A DNA stretch of 35,593 bases, taken from NCBI GenBank assembly GCA_016290595.1, contig JAEEUR010000016.1, forward strand, positions 1-35,593. The letters run 5' to 3'. Numbering within the stretch: position 1 is the first letter of the stretch; every line of letters begins with the position of its first letter. Of the stretch, positions 26,763 to 35,478 are shown piece by piece. The translations under genes were made by a program, and so were the position numbers. The notes below the pieces were generated by a model that saw only the letters and a list, made by a program, of their open reading frames with translations, was not told the DNA's origin and ran no database searches. This stretch comes from Lachnospiraceae bacterium (GTDB lineage: Bacteria > Bacillota > Clostridia > Lachnospirales > Lachnospiraceae).

Positions 26763-26806
26763 AGGTTCACGCTTCCGGTTTTTGCCCCGGGAAAGGAGAC
26801 TCTCTT

Positions 26807-27691
26807 ATGGAATTCCTTCAGCTGACCTATTTCAAGACCGTCGCGGAATACGGCAAGATCGTTACCGCCGCGGAGGCGCTGTACATCACGCCTCCCGCTT
26901 TGAGCGCGTCCATCTCCCGTCTGGAAAAGGAACTGGGCATGAAGCTTTTTGTCCGCACCAACAACAGCATTTCCCTGAACGCCCAGGGAGAGATCTTTCT
27001 GCGCTACGCGAACCAGATCCTAAGCAGCGTGGACAACGCCAAGCTGGAACTGGAGCAGTCCATTCACGAGAAAGAGCCGCATATCCGGCTGGCCATGACG
27101 CTCTCCCATCCGTGGATCAACCTGCTGTCCGCTTTTTCTCAGGATTACCCGCACATTACGCTGTCCAACACGACCTTAAAGCTTTCGCAGGTGCCGAAAT
27201 CCAATCTTTACCCCCGCTATAACTTTCTCTTTACGGAGGAGCGCACCGTGCAGAGCACGCATTTCGACTCCATCCCGCTGGTCGTCGGCGACAAGCCGCT
27301 GCTGATGGTCTCCCCGTCCAATCCGCTGGCCCGGCTCCCCTACGTGGATCTGCGCGATCTGAAGAACGAGACCTTCCTCCTGAACGTTGCCGACACCTCC
27401 TTAAACGAGATGGCCCGCACGCTCCTCTCCATGGCCGGCATCCCCGCTACCAACGTTTACGAGTATTCCTACATGGTGCGGCGCCGCATGGTCTTAAACG
27501 GCCAGGGCATTTCCTTCAGTACGGTCGTCAGCGCGCACGGCGAGGATACCGACCTCTGCTTCGTGCCGATCGCCTTCCCCTTCTTCCGCCAGACCCACCG
27601 GATCTTCTGGGACAAGGACCGCAAGCTCTCGCCGGAGGGCGAAGCCTTCCTGGAGTACGCCAAGGATTATTTCAGCGTCAGCGAGCAGTAA
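26807..27691 (+). CDS. LysR-family transcriptional regulator
   Basis: MEFLQLTYFKTVAEYGKIVTAAEALYITPPALSASISRLEKELGMKLFVRTNNSISLNAQGE; divergent from citDEF. Confidence 0.93.
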   Translation: MEFLQLTYFKTVAEYGKIVTAAEALYITPPALSASISRLEKELGMKLFVRTNNSISLNAQGEIFLRYANQILSSVDNAKLELEQSIHEKEPHIRLAMTLSHPWINLLSAFSQDYPHITLSNTTLKLSQVPKSNLYPRYNFLFTEERTVQSTHFDSIPLVVGDKPLLMVSPSNPLARLPYVDLRDLKNETFLLNVADTSLNEMARTLLSMAGIPATNVYEYSYMVRRRMVLNGQGISFSTVVSAHGEDTDLCFVPIAFPFFRQTHRIFWDKDRKLSPEGEAFLEYAKDYFSVSEQ

Positions 27692-27711
27692 ACGCCGCCG
27701 CCGCTTCATCT

Positions 27712-27736
27712 GTCCGCCCTACGGGCGGACTTTTTT
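27712..27736 (+). terminator. Intrinsic terminator of the LysR gene
   Basis: GTCCGCCC-TAC-GGGCGGAC-TTTTTT. Confidence 0.85.
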
Positions 27737-28585
27737 GATCCATTCCAGCGCGCCCTTCCAGGTCTTGGGGCGCTCGCCCGTGATTTTATTCTTTAAGTCC
27801 AGCCGGCCGATGTCGCGCAGCTTCTCCGCAGCGGCCAGGGTCAGGCCCGGATCCAGGCCCGCGTCCTCCAGCATGCCGGCCGCCATCTCCAGCTCGTCCG
27901 CCCGGCGGGCCGCATGGATGATGCCGCCGCTGATACGTCCGTTCATGCCGGTGATGAAATCCTTTCCGTCCATGGTCTCGGCCAGGCTCTGCATCACGTA
28001 ATCTTCCACGCCGTAGGCCGCCGCTCCTTCGATCATGTCGAAGGCGATGGCCAGATGCGCCTTGGTGTACAGCGAGCGCAGCATCTTGATGGCGCTGGCT
28101 TCGCCGGGCTTCTCCCCGACCTTTTCCACGTTCGGCAGGAAGGCCGCCGTGCGTTTTAAGAATTCATCCGCGCCGGTCCCGCTCACCACGATATTGACCT
28201 TGTTGCGGAATTTGGGCAGGCCGTCCAGCATGGCGGCATCCGCAAACAGGGCGCCGCTCTTCTCGATGATCTCGGCGGCTTCCTCCATCAGCTTCGGCGC
28301 GGCGGAACTCAAGTCTGCATACAGCTGGCCCGGCTTTAAGTAAGGTGCCATGGCCCGCGCCGTCGGCACGGCCGCCGTGTTCGGCGTCATGCAGAAGATG
28401 GTGTCGCAGAGCGCCGCCATCTCCTCGTAGGAGCTGCAGCGGATCACCCCCGCGTCCTCCGGTTTTCCCTTGTAGGAGAAGGTCCGCGAGCAGGCCGCCT
28501 GCACCAGATCGGGCAGCTTCAGTTCGGCAACGCCGCAGCTCATCGCATAGGCGGCTTCTCCGTATCCGATATATCCCAGCTTCAT
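27719..28585 (-). CDS. NAD(P)-binding 6PGDH/3-hydroxyisobutyrate dehydrogenase-like protein with DUF1932-type C-terminus
   Basis: MKLGYIGYGEAAYAMSCGVAE Rossmann start; KMLRSLYTKAHLAIAFDMIEGAAAYGVEDYV; start at 28585 overlaps upstream stop (ATGA). Confidence 0.8.
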   Translation of the reverse strand: MKLGYIGYGEAAYAMSCGVAELKLPDLVQAACSRTFSYKGKPEDAGVIRCSSYEEMAALCDTIFCMTPNTAAVPTARAMAPYLKPGQLYADLSSAAPKLMEEAAEIIEKSGALFADAAMLDGLPKFRNKVNIVVSGTGADEFLKRTAAFLPNVEKVGEKPGEASAIKMLRSLYTKAHLAIAFDMIEGAAAYGVEDYVMQSLAETMDGKDFITGMNGRISGGIIHAARRADELEMAAGMLEDAGLDPGLTLAAAEKLRDIGRLDLKNKITGERPKTWKGALEWIKKVRP

Positions 28586-29679
28586 TTCTTTAAGAAATCC
28601 TCCTCCGTCTCTTCCCACACGTACTGCTGCGGATCCAGATCCAGTTTAAACTGCTCGCAGACGCCGCAGATCTCCTTCCAGGAGCCTTCTCCCATCAGGA
28701 TGCCGTGTTCTTTGTTGTACAGATATTTGCCGGCCTCCAGATCGCCCGGCATCAGGATCTTCGAAAAGCCCGGCGCCGGCTTGGAAGCGCGGATCTCGTC
28801 CAGAGCGGTCCTGATGCGTTTTTTGATCTCGGCCGGATCGCCGAAGGCCTTCAGATCCGCCGCCAGGAAGAAGTGTCCCACGCCGGGGCCGCCTTCGTGG
28901 CCTTCCTTCTGACCGTCGCGCAGATGGATGCCGTAGACCGCGCCGCTTAAGATGCCGCTCAGCATATCCACGAAGATTGCCAGGCCGGATCCTTTATGGC
29001 CGCCGAAGGGAAGCATGGTGCCCTTTAAGGCGACGGCCGGGTCCCGGGTCGGATTGCCGTCCGGATCCATGCACCATCCTTCGGGAAGCTGCTTGCCTTC
29101 GCGCTTGTAGTTCGAAACGTTCCCGCGGGCCGTCACGCTGCAGGCCACGTCCAGCACCAGCGGCTCGTCCCCTTCCGAGGGCAGTGCGATGCTGAAGGGG
29201 TTGGTTCCCAGCATGCCTTCCCGCCCGCCGAAGGGCGCCAGGTTCGGCATGCCGTTGGTGCAGGCAAAGCCGAGCATGTCCTGCCGAGCCGCCAGCAGCG
29301 GATAGTACGCCGCCATGCCGAAATGCGAGCTGTTTTTGACCGCGCAGATGCCGACGCCGTAGATCTTCGCCAGTTCCATGGCCTTTTCCATGGCGGCGGT
29401 CCCGACCAGGGAGCCGAATCCCGCGTCGCCGTCCAGAAGAGCGACCGCCGGCAGCGTCTGCGTAAAGGAAAGCCTGGGGTTCTGCGTCCAGTGCTCCTTG
29501 TGCGAGCGCTCCACGTAGGATTTCAGACGGACCGTTCCGTGCGAGGACACGCCCCGCAGATCCGCCTCCACGAGGCTGGCCGCGACCTTTTCCGCGTTTC
29601 CGGGATCCATGCCGTCAGCGGCAAAGACCGCCGCGCAGAGCTTCTCAAGCCCCTCCGGACTGATTCGATACGATTTCAT
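28582..29679 (-). CDS. Malate/L-lactate dehydrogenase family (Ldh_2/YbiC-AllD type)
   Basis: EADLRGVSSHGTVRLKSYVER, KNSSHFGMAAYYPLLAA, LGTNPFSIALPSEGDEPLVLDVACSVTARGN, LPFGGHKGSGLAIFVDMLSGILSGA. Confidence 0.93.
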   Translation of the reverse strand: MKSYRISPEGLEKLCAAVFAADGMDPGNAEKVAASLVEADLRGVSSHGTVRLKSYVERSHKEHWTQNPRLSFTQTLPAVALLDGDAGFGSLVGTAAMEKAMELAKIYGVGICAVKNSSHFGMAAYYPLLAARQDMLGFACTNGMPNLAPFGGREGMLGTNPFSIALPSEGDEPLVLDVACSVTARGNVSNYKREGKQLPEGWCMDPDGNPTRDPAVALKGTMLPFGGHKGSGLAIFVDMLSGILSGAVYGIHLRDGQKEGHEGGPGVGHFFLAADLKAFGDPAEIKKRIRTALDEIRASKPAPGFSKILMPGDLEAGKYLYNKEHGILMGEGSWKEICGVCEQFKLDLDPQQYVWEETEEDFLKK

Positions 29680-29894
29680 GACTCTTCCTCCCTGTCTCCT
29701 CTTATACGGTGCAAAGCGCCTTCCTGCCGAAGGCCTGTTTTTTCCGCGCCGAACGCCGGCAGATGGATCCTGCCGTCTTTTTGTTTCACTTCTATGTTAT
29801 GGTGCCGTTCCGGCTTTTCCCGTGCCGATAAAGCTTTTCCCCTTTGTCGCCAAACAGTATTAAGCTATTTTGCCGATTTCTTTTTTATAATAAC

Positions 29895-29923
29895 ATAGTA
29901 CGAGGGTTTCCCTGAAAAATCAA
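29895..29923 (-). promoter_or_regulatory. Promoter of the Ldh_2/DUF1932 gene pair
   Basis: Minus strand TTGATT (29923-29918), 17-bp spacer containing AGGG-AAA-CCCT, TACTAT (29900-29895). Confidence 0.5.
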
Positions 29924-29938
29924 CTATAAAAAGCAATA

Positions 29939-29966
29939 ATCTGCCTAACAGTTTTGTTAGGCAGAT
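29939..29966 (-). terminator. Intrinsic terminator downstream of citX
   Basis: ATCTGCCTAAC-6 nt-GTTAGGCAGAT, 11-bp perfect stem, T-rich tail on the minus strand. Confidence 0.75.
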
Positions 29967-30000
29967 CACCGGTTTTCCGTTTATGATCCTTTTTGCTTTT

Positions 30001-30675
30001 TCAGACCTGTTCCGCGGGGGCCCAGAGCCCGTTTACAAAGGCCGCCACTTCTTCGGGCGAATGCCGCACGGCCGCCACGCACTCCGCCGCCGGGCGGCCG
30101 CAGAGAAAGCACCTTCGGGGCGGAAGGTCCAGTTCGGCGCGCCCTATAGGGACGCCTCCCTGCGCCGTAACGTCCAGATCCAGGATCCTGCCGCGCGGCC
30201 GCGTTTCTTCCTGCCTGACGCAGAAGCGCTTGACGGCCTTCGCTTTGCCTCCGCAGGGGAGGAAGACGGCCGGCCCGTCGGCGCCGTCCAGAGATTCCGG
30301 CGTCCCGGGCTCCAAGCCTTCAGCTTTGAGGCCGACGCGAAGGCGGGACAGCTCTTCTTCCAGAAGGATTTTGGCTTCGGGTCTCGTGCGGAGCGGCAGG
30401 GGCACGCAGAGCGTGGCCGAGATCAGGGAGGAGCTTTCCGCCGCGAGTTCCATCCGTTTCTGCCAGCGCGCTTCGCGGGCAGAAAGCATAGCCGCCAGGG
30501 CGGCAGGGTCAGGGACCTGATGTGCTTCCGCCCTTCGCTCCTCGCCCGGACCAAAACTTTTTTCGGACGGTGCGTTCGCAATGTCCTCAAAAAGTATTGT
30601 CCGGCTCGCGTCGCTCGGGTTATCTGATAAGCAAGAACATTCTTTTTCTTCTTTTACGATTCTTTTTTCACCCAC
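30001..30675 (-). CDS. citX: Holo-ACP synthase for citrate lyase (CitX); exact start uncertain
   Basis: C-terminal GRILDLDVTAQGGVPIGRAELDLPPRRCFLCGRPAAECVAAVRHS is the CitX signature; ORF opens with GTG at 30675 overlapping citC, N-terminal ~45 aa not CitX-like. Confidence 0.8.
   Translation of the reverse strand: MGEKRIVKEEKECSCLSDNPSDASRTILFEDIANAPSEKSFGPGEERRAEAHQVPDPAALAAMLSAREARWQKRMELAAESSSLISATLCVPLPLRTRPEAKILLEEELSRLRVGLKAEGLEPGTPESLDGADGPAVFLPCGGKAKAVKRFCVRQEETRPRGRILDLDVTAQGGVPIGRAELDLPPRRCFLCGRPAAECVAAVRHSPEEVAAFVNGLWAPAEQV
30545..30604. repeat. Palindromic intergenic element, copy C
   Basis: CCCGGACCAAAACTTTTTTCGGAC (30545-30568) / GTCCTCAAAAAGTATTGTCCGG (30583-30604); near-match to copy B. 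Confidence 0.7.
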
Positions 30676-31691
30676 CGGATGACCTCGTCTTCATGTTTCC
30701 TGATGTACTCCGCCGTGGTTTCCGGCAGCAGGCGGAGGGCCTCCTGCGTTTTTCCTTCCGCCAGCAGGCGGCGGACCTCAGAGGCGCTGACAGCCTTCTC
30801 GTTTTCGTTCAGCGCCAGCCGCGTCAGGATATGGACGGCGATGCCGCTCTTCTCCAGCCGGGCTTTCACCTCTTCGTTATAGATCGCCGTGGACGGCGAA
30901 AAGGGTTCCTCGCCCATAAAGCGGTCGGTGACGCCGAGCGCCGGCGCGATATGCTTTGCAAAGATCTCCGCGTCGATCTTGCTCTGCAGGCGGGACCGGG
31001 CCGCATCCCGGCTGAAATAGGCCGGGAAGGTGAGCGATGAGATCACGTAGCGGCCGCCGGGCAGCACCGTCACGTTCGGAAGATCCGCCGTTCCCTTTTT
31101 GATCAGCTCCAGCCGCACGGAGAACGGAAACTCCGAGAGATCCTCCTCCACGGCCAGCAGGAAGACCTTATCGCATTCCTTCGCCGCCGTTTCCGCCAGG
31201 AAGCGGTGGCCGGCCGTGAAGGGGTTCGCGTTCATGACCAGTGCGCCGACCCTCACCGCGTCCGGATCCCGGAGCTTTGCCAGCTCGCGGCAGTACTCGC
31301 GGATGCCCGGCGAGCCCCATTCCAGCAGCGCGACCTCGCCCGGTACGTGGGCGACGGTCTGGAAACCCATCCCCTCGAAAAAGCGCACGCTCGCGCTCTT
31401 CGTGAACAGGTACAGACAGAAGATCCCGCGGCGGGCCGCCGCGTTCACCAGATGCGTCACGACGCGCACCGACAGATCCTCGCCCTGACAAGCCGGATCC
31501 ACTGCGATCATCTGCAGCATGTTGCCGACAAGCGCGCCGGTCGCCAGAAGCTCGTCGTCCTCGTCGAAGATGCCGACGCGGTAATCCGCCCGGTCCACCG
31601 GGTTCAGGCCGCATTTCTTTAAAAGCGCCTGCGCTTCAAAAAACCGTATTTCCCGTTCTTCAAACATAAGCTTCTCCTTCATTTCGGACAC
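30654..31691 (-). CDS. citC: [Citrate (pro-3S)-lyase] ligase
   Basis: VGALVMNANPFTAGHRFLAETAAKECDKVFLLAVEEDLSEFPFSVRLELIKKGTADLPNVTVLPGGRYVISSLTFPAYF with N-terminal GNAT-like domain; a start at MFEEREI (31667) is also possible. Confidence 0.94.
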   Translation of the reverse strand: MSEMKEKLMFEEREIRFFEAQALLKKCGLNPVDRADYRVGIFDEDDELLATGALVGNMLQMIAVDPACQGEDLSVRVVTHLVNAAARRGIFCLYLFTKSASVRFFEGMGFQTVAHVPGEVALLEWGSPGIREYCRELAKLRDPDAVRVGALVMNANPFTAGHRFLAETAAKECDKVFLLAVEEDLSEFPFSVRLELIKKGTADLPNVTVLPGGRYVISSLTFPAYFSRDAARSRLQSKIDAEIFAKHIAPALGVTDRFMGEEPFSPSTAIYNEEVKARLEKSGIAVHILTRLALNENEKAVSASEVRRLLAEGKTQEALRLLPETTAEYIRKHEDEVIRWVKKES

Positions 31692-32601
31692 GGGAAGCGA
31701 ACGTCTTCTCCGTAAACAGCAGAAAAAACGCGGCGCCCAGAAGATCCGCGCAGCCGCCCGCGCTGTATCCCTTTTCGCTCCAGCGATCGTTCAGATGCCG
31801 GGCCGTCTCCGCAGGCGTATAGATCGCCAGCAGTTCCCGCAGCAGCGTGCGTTCCGTTTCCATCGCCGCCCGGCTGCCGCAGCGCTTTAAGAGCGTGGTG
31901 TCGTCGACCGCAAGGATCAGCTTCAGCAGCGCTTCCGCGCCCGCGTCATTGACGCTTTTTCCGTCCGCGAGCGCCTTTTTCAGCGCCGGCAGCGCTGCGT
32001 GCTTCACCGAAGGAAAGCCGGCCGCCGCCTCGCCCCGCACGCCCGTGCTGCCGTCAGCCCGGTATGCCTTCAGGCCTGCGGTCTCCGCGCCTGCTTCGTT
32101 CTCCGGCTCTCCGGAAGAGGGCCGCGCGGCCGGAGCATCCGCAAAATCTCCAAGCGCCGGCGCCGCGATGCGTCCCGCCGTCTTAAGGATCTGGTCCGCA
32201 TCAAATTTCTCCTCCCGCCGGCCCAGGCAATAACCCGCGGCCGCCGTTAAGAGCCCCAGCAGGAAGATGGCGCCTTTATGCGTATTGACGCCGCCGGTCG
32301 CGCGGAGCATCTCACGCTCCGCTTCCTTTCCCGGCCCGCGCAGCTTTGCCAGCAGCGCCTCGCAGGCCCCGGCGTCATCCGTTCCGGCCGCCTCAAGTCC
32401 CGCCGCCGCGCACGCTTCGAAGTACGGCGTCAGCACCGCCGCACTGTCCAGGAAGGTAAAGAAATCCATGTCCCGGTGCGCGCCGTTGTCCGCCCGGTCC
32501 ACGAGACCCGGCTTCGGCGTCACCGAAACCTCATATAACAGCGCTTTCTGCGCGCACTGTGCAATTTTCCGCCGGACGGCGGTCTTTTCCTGATCCGTCA
32601 T
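31660..32601 (-). CDS. citG: Triphosphoribosyl-dephospho-CoA synthase
   Basis: EVSVTPKPGLVDRADNGAHRDMDFFTFLDSAAVLTPYF, GGVNTHKGAIFLLGLL, GEAAAGFPSV, DDTTLLKRCG. Confidence 0.93.
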   Translation of the reverse strand: MTDQEKTAVRRKIAQCAQKALLYEVSVTPKPGLVDRADNGAHRDMDFFTFLDSAAVLTPYFEACAAAGLEAAGTDDAGACEALLAKLRGPGKEAEREMLRATGGVNTHKGAIFLLGLLTAAAGYCLGRREEKFDADQILKTAGRIAAPALGDFADAPAARPSSGEPENEAGAETAGLKAYRADGSTGVRGEAAAGFPSVKHAALPALKKALADGKSVNDAGAEALLKLILAVDDTTLLKRCGSRAAMETERTLLRELLAIYTPAETARHLNDRWSEKGYSAGGCADLLGAAFFLLFTEKTFASRVRNEGEAYV

Positions 32602-32610
32602 CTTCTTTCC

Positions 32611-34011
32611 TTACCCGCCGGCTTCCTCTTCCACCAGCGAATGCACCCAGTCTCCTCTTCTGACAAAATACAGGTTGACAGCCAGCTTCAGGATCATGCC
32701 GAACTGCACCCAGAAGTACAGCGGAATGACCCGGATCTCCGTAAAACGGCTCAACACGTAAGCCGGCACGCACTGGAACAGCCACATCAGGCCGCTGTCA
32801 AGGAACGTGGTCAGGACCGTTTTGCCCCCGGAACGCACCACGTAATACGCGCAGATCAGCGCGGAATTGACCGGCAGGAACAGCGCCGTGATCAGGAGCA
32901 TGTCGCGGGCCGTGCGCCGGACCTCCGCCGTCACGTTATACAGCGCCGGCGCCGCGAAGGCGACCCCCACGAAAACGACGGCGACCGCCGCGCCGATCAG
33001 CGCGGTAAATACGATCATCTTCCGCGCCTCTTCCTTCGCTCTTTCAAAGGCCCGGACCCCGAGCTGCCGGCCGATCAGGATGCCGATCGCGATGCCGGCC
33101 GCGATAAACGTCACCGACAGCAGGTTGTAGAACGTACTGGATATGCTGACCGCCGCGACCGCCGTCAGCTCGCGCGTCGTATAGCACTGCGCCATGAAGG
33201 CCACTCCGCCCGTCCACAGCGCTTCGTTGACCATCAGCGGCGCGGCCCGCCGGATCATTTCCAGCTGCAGAGCCCCGGGGACCTTCAGCGAGCGGAAAAC
33301 GCCCTGCATAAACGGAAGTTCCCGAAGGTGGAATTTCGTCCACAGCGCGATCACCGCCAGCTCTGCGAAGCGGGAGATCACCACGGCGATCGCGGCGCCC
33401 GCAACGCCCAGGCGCGGGAAGCCGAGATTCCCGAAGATAAGCAGGATATTCAGGATCACCTTCACGCTCATGGCAATGAGGCCCGTGACCATGGGCGGCA
33501 CGGCCCTGCCGCATTCCCGCAGGGTGCTGTAAAAGCACTGGGTAAAGGCATACGGGACGAGCCCGATCATCACGATCTCGAGATACTGCTTTCCGTACAC
33601 CAGGATCTGCACCGCGTCGGCGGGACTGCCCTCTCCTTCCAGATACAGGCCGATCAGGAAATCGCCGCAGGTCAGGAAGACCAGCTCCGTCAGCGCGACC
33701 AGCACGGCCGCGAACAGGATCTTGAAGCGGACGCTGTTCCGGATGCCTTCTTCATTTCCCGTGCCGTGGTATTCGACCGTAAAGATCCCGACGCCGGAAA
33801 CGGCGCCGAAAATGCAGCCGTTGTAAATGCTGACGAGCGTATTGATAATGGCAACGCCGCTCATCTCCAGCGTTCCCAGGCGGCCGACCATGATGTTGTC
33901 CAGCAGGCCCACGAAATTCGTGATGGCATTCTGGACCATGATCGGCAGCATGACCGCAAGGATGCGCCGGTAAAAAGCCTTATCCGCGAAGTATTTCTGC
34001 CGGATGCTCAT
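32611..34011 (-). CDS. MATE-family efflux transporter (tandem paralogue 1)
   Basis: MSIRQKYFADKAFYRRILAVMLPIMVQNAITNFVGLLDNIMVGRLGTLEMSGVAIINTL. Confidence 0.92.
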   Translation of the reverse strand: MSIRQKYFADKAFYRRILAVMLPIMVQNAITNFVGLLDNIMVGRLGTLEMSGVAIINTLVSIYNGCIFGAVSGVGIFTVEYHGTGNEEGIRNSVRFKILFAAVLVALTELVFLTCGDFLIGLYLEGEGSPADAVQILVYGKQYLEIVMIGLVPYAFTQCFYSTLRECGRAVPPMVTGLIAMSVKVILNILLIFGNLGFPRLGVAGAAIAVVISRFAELAVIALWTKFHLRELPFMQGVFRSLKVPGALQLEMIRRAAPLMVNEALWTGGVAFMAQCYTTRELTAVAAVSISSTFYNLLSVTFIAAGIAIGILIGRQLGVRAFERAKEEARKMIVFTALIGAAVAVVFVGVAFAAPALYNVTAEVRRTARDMLLITALFLPVNSALICAYYVVRSGGKTVLTTFLDSGLMWLFQCVPAYVLSRFTEIRVIPLYFWVQFGMILKLAVNLYFVRRGDWVHSLVEEEAGG

Positions 34012-34053
34012 CGAATCTCCTTCCGAACGGACGGACGACCGCCTGAAAACGTT

Positions 34054-35445
34054 TTATGCCTCTTCCACCAGCGACCGCGCCCAGCCGCCTCTCCGGACAA
34101 AATAGAGCTGGACCGCCAGCTTCAGGATCAGGCCGCACTGCGCGAAGAAGTACAGCGGAATGATCCCGATCCCGGTAAAGCGGCTCAGCAGGAACGTCGG
34201 CAGGGCCTGGAACAGCCAGATGGCGCCGCAGTCCACCAGCATGACAAGGAACGTATTGCCGCCCGCCTTGAGCGTATGGTACGTAGCACTTAACGCGCCG
34301 TTGACCGGTATGAAAACGATCGTCGCCAGCAGCAGGTCCCGTGCGATCCGCCGGACCTCCGGCGTCACGTTGTACAGGCCCGGCGCTGTAAAGGCAATCC
34401 CGACGTAAACGACGGCGACCGCCAGGCCGATCATCGTCGAGAAGACGATCATCTTCGGCACCTCCTCCTTCGCTTTGGCAAAGGCGCGGACGCCGAGCAT
34501 CTGGCCGATCAGGATCCCGATGGCCGTGCCGGCCGACTTGAAGGTCACCGAAAACAGATTGTAAAACGTATTGGAAATGCTGACCGCCGCGACGACGTTC
34601 AGCGCCCGCGTCGTATAGCACTGCGTCAGGAAAGCCAGCCCCGCCGACCAGACGGTTTCGTTCACCATCAGCGGGAAGGCGCTCCGGATCATCTCCAGGC
34701 ACAGACGGCCGGGGACTTTCAGCGTACGGAACACGCCCTTCATGAAAGGAACGTCCGGCAGGTGCCGCTTCGTCCAGGAGACGATGACGCCCAGCTCCAC
34801 AAAGCGGGAGATCACGACGGAAATACCGGCGCCGACGATGCCGAGGCGCGGGAAGCCGAGATATCCGAAGATCAGGAGATAATTCAGCACCACCTTCACC
34901 GCCATGGCGGTCAGGCCCGCAGCCATGGGCGGCATGACCTTTCTGCAATTCCTCAGGGTATCGGCATACGATTGGGTAAAGGCATGCGGGATGAGCCCTA
35001 TCATGATGATACGCAGGTACTGTTTTCCGTAGTCAAGGATCTGCGCCGCGTCGGCCGGGTCGCCCTTGCCTTCCAGGTACAGGCTGATCAGGCCGTCGCC
35101 GCCGATCAGAAAGATGCTCACCGCCAGCACCGCCAGCGCGACCGCGAAGACGGTCTTGAAGCGGAAGCTGTTCCGAACCCCTTCCTCGTTCCCCGCCCCG
35201 TAGTATTCGGCCGTGTAGATCCCGACGCCGGCAACGGCGCCGAACACGCAGCAGTTGTAGACCAGCATCAGCGTATTGATCACGGAAACGCCGCTCATCT
35301 CCAGCGTTCCCACGCGGCCCACCATGATATTGTCCAGCAGGCCCACGAAATTCGTGATGGCGTTCTGGGCCATGATCGGCAGCATGACCGTTACGATGCG
35401 CCTGTAAAAATCCTTATCCCCGAAATACCTCTGGCGGATGTTCAT
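34054..35445 (-). CDS. MATE-family efflux transporter (tandem paralogue 2)
   Basis: MNIRQRYFGDKDFYRRIVTVMLPIMAQNAITNFVGLLDNIMVGRVGTLEMSGVSVINTL; collinear with the neighbouring paralogue; RBS caaaggag. Confidence 0.92.
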   Translation of the reverse strand: MNIRQRYFGDKDFYRRIVTVMLPIMAQNAITNFVGLLDNIMVGRVGTLEMSGVSVINTLMLVYNCCVFGAVAGVGIYTAEYYGAGNEEGVRNSFRFKTVFAVALAVLAVSIFLIGGDGLISLYLEGKGDPADAAQILDYGKQYLRIIMIGLIPHAFTQSYADTLRNCRKVMPPMAAGLTAMAVKVVLNYLLIFGYLGFPRLGIVGAGISVVISRFVELGVIVSWTKRHLPDVPFMKGVFRTLKVPGRLCLEMIRSAFPLMVNETVWSAGLAFLTQCYTTRALNVVAAVSISNTFYNLFSVTFKSAGTAIGILIGQMLGVRAFAKAKEEVPKMIVFSTMIGLAVAVVYVGIAFTAPGLYNVTPEVRRIARDLLLATIVFIPVNGALSATYHTLKAGGNTFLVMLVDCGAIWLFQALPTFLLSRFTGIGIIPLYFFAQCGLILKLAVQLYFVRRGGWARSLVEEA

Positions 35446-35478
35446 GGAATCTCCTTTGTCCTGCCGACGGCTGCCGTT

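Noticed and set aside
32641-34293. 550-aa plus-strand ORF antisense to a MATE gene
   Set aside because: R/D/Q/H-rich shadow ORF typical of high GC3; MATE gene on the other strand is clear.
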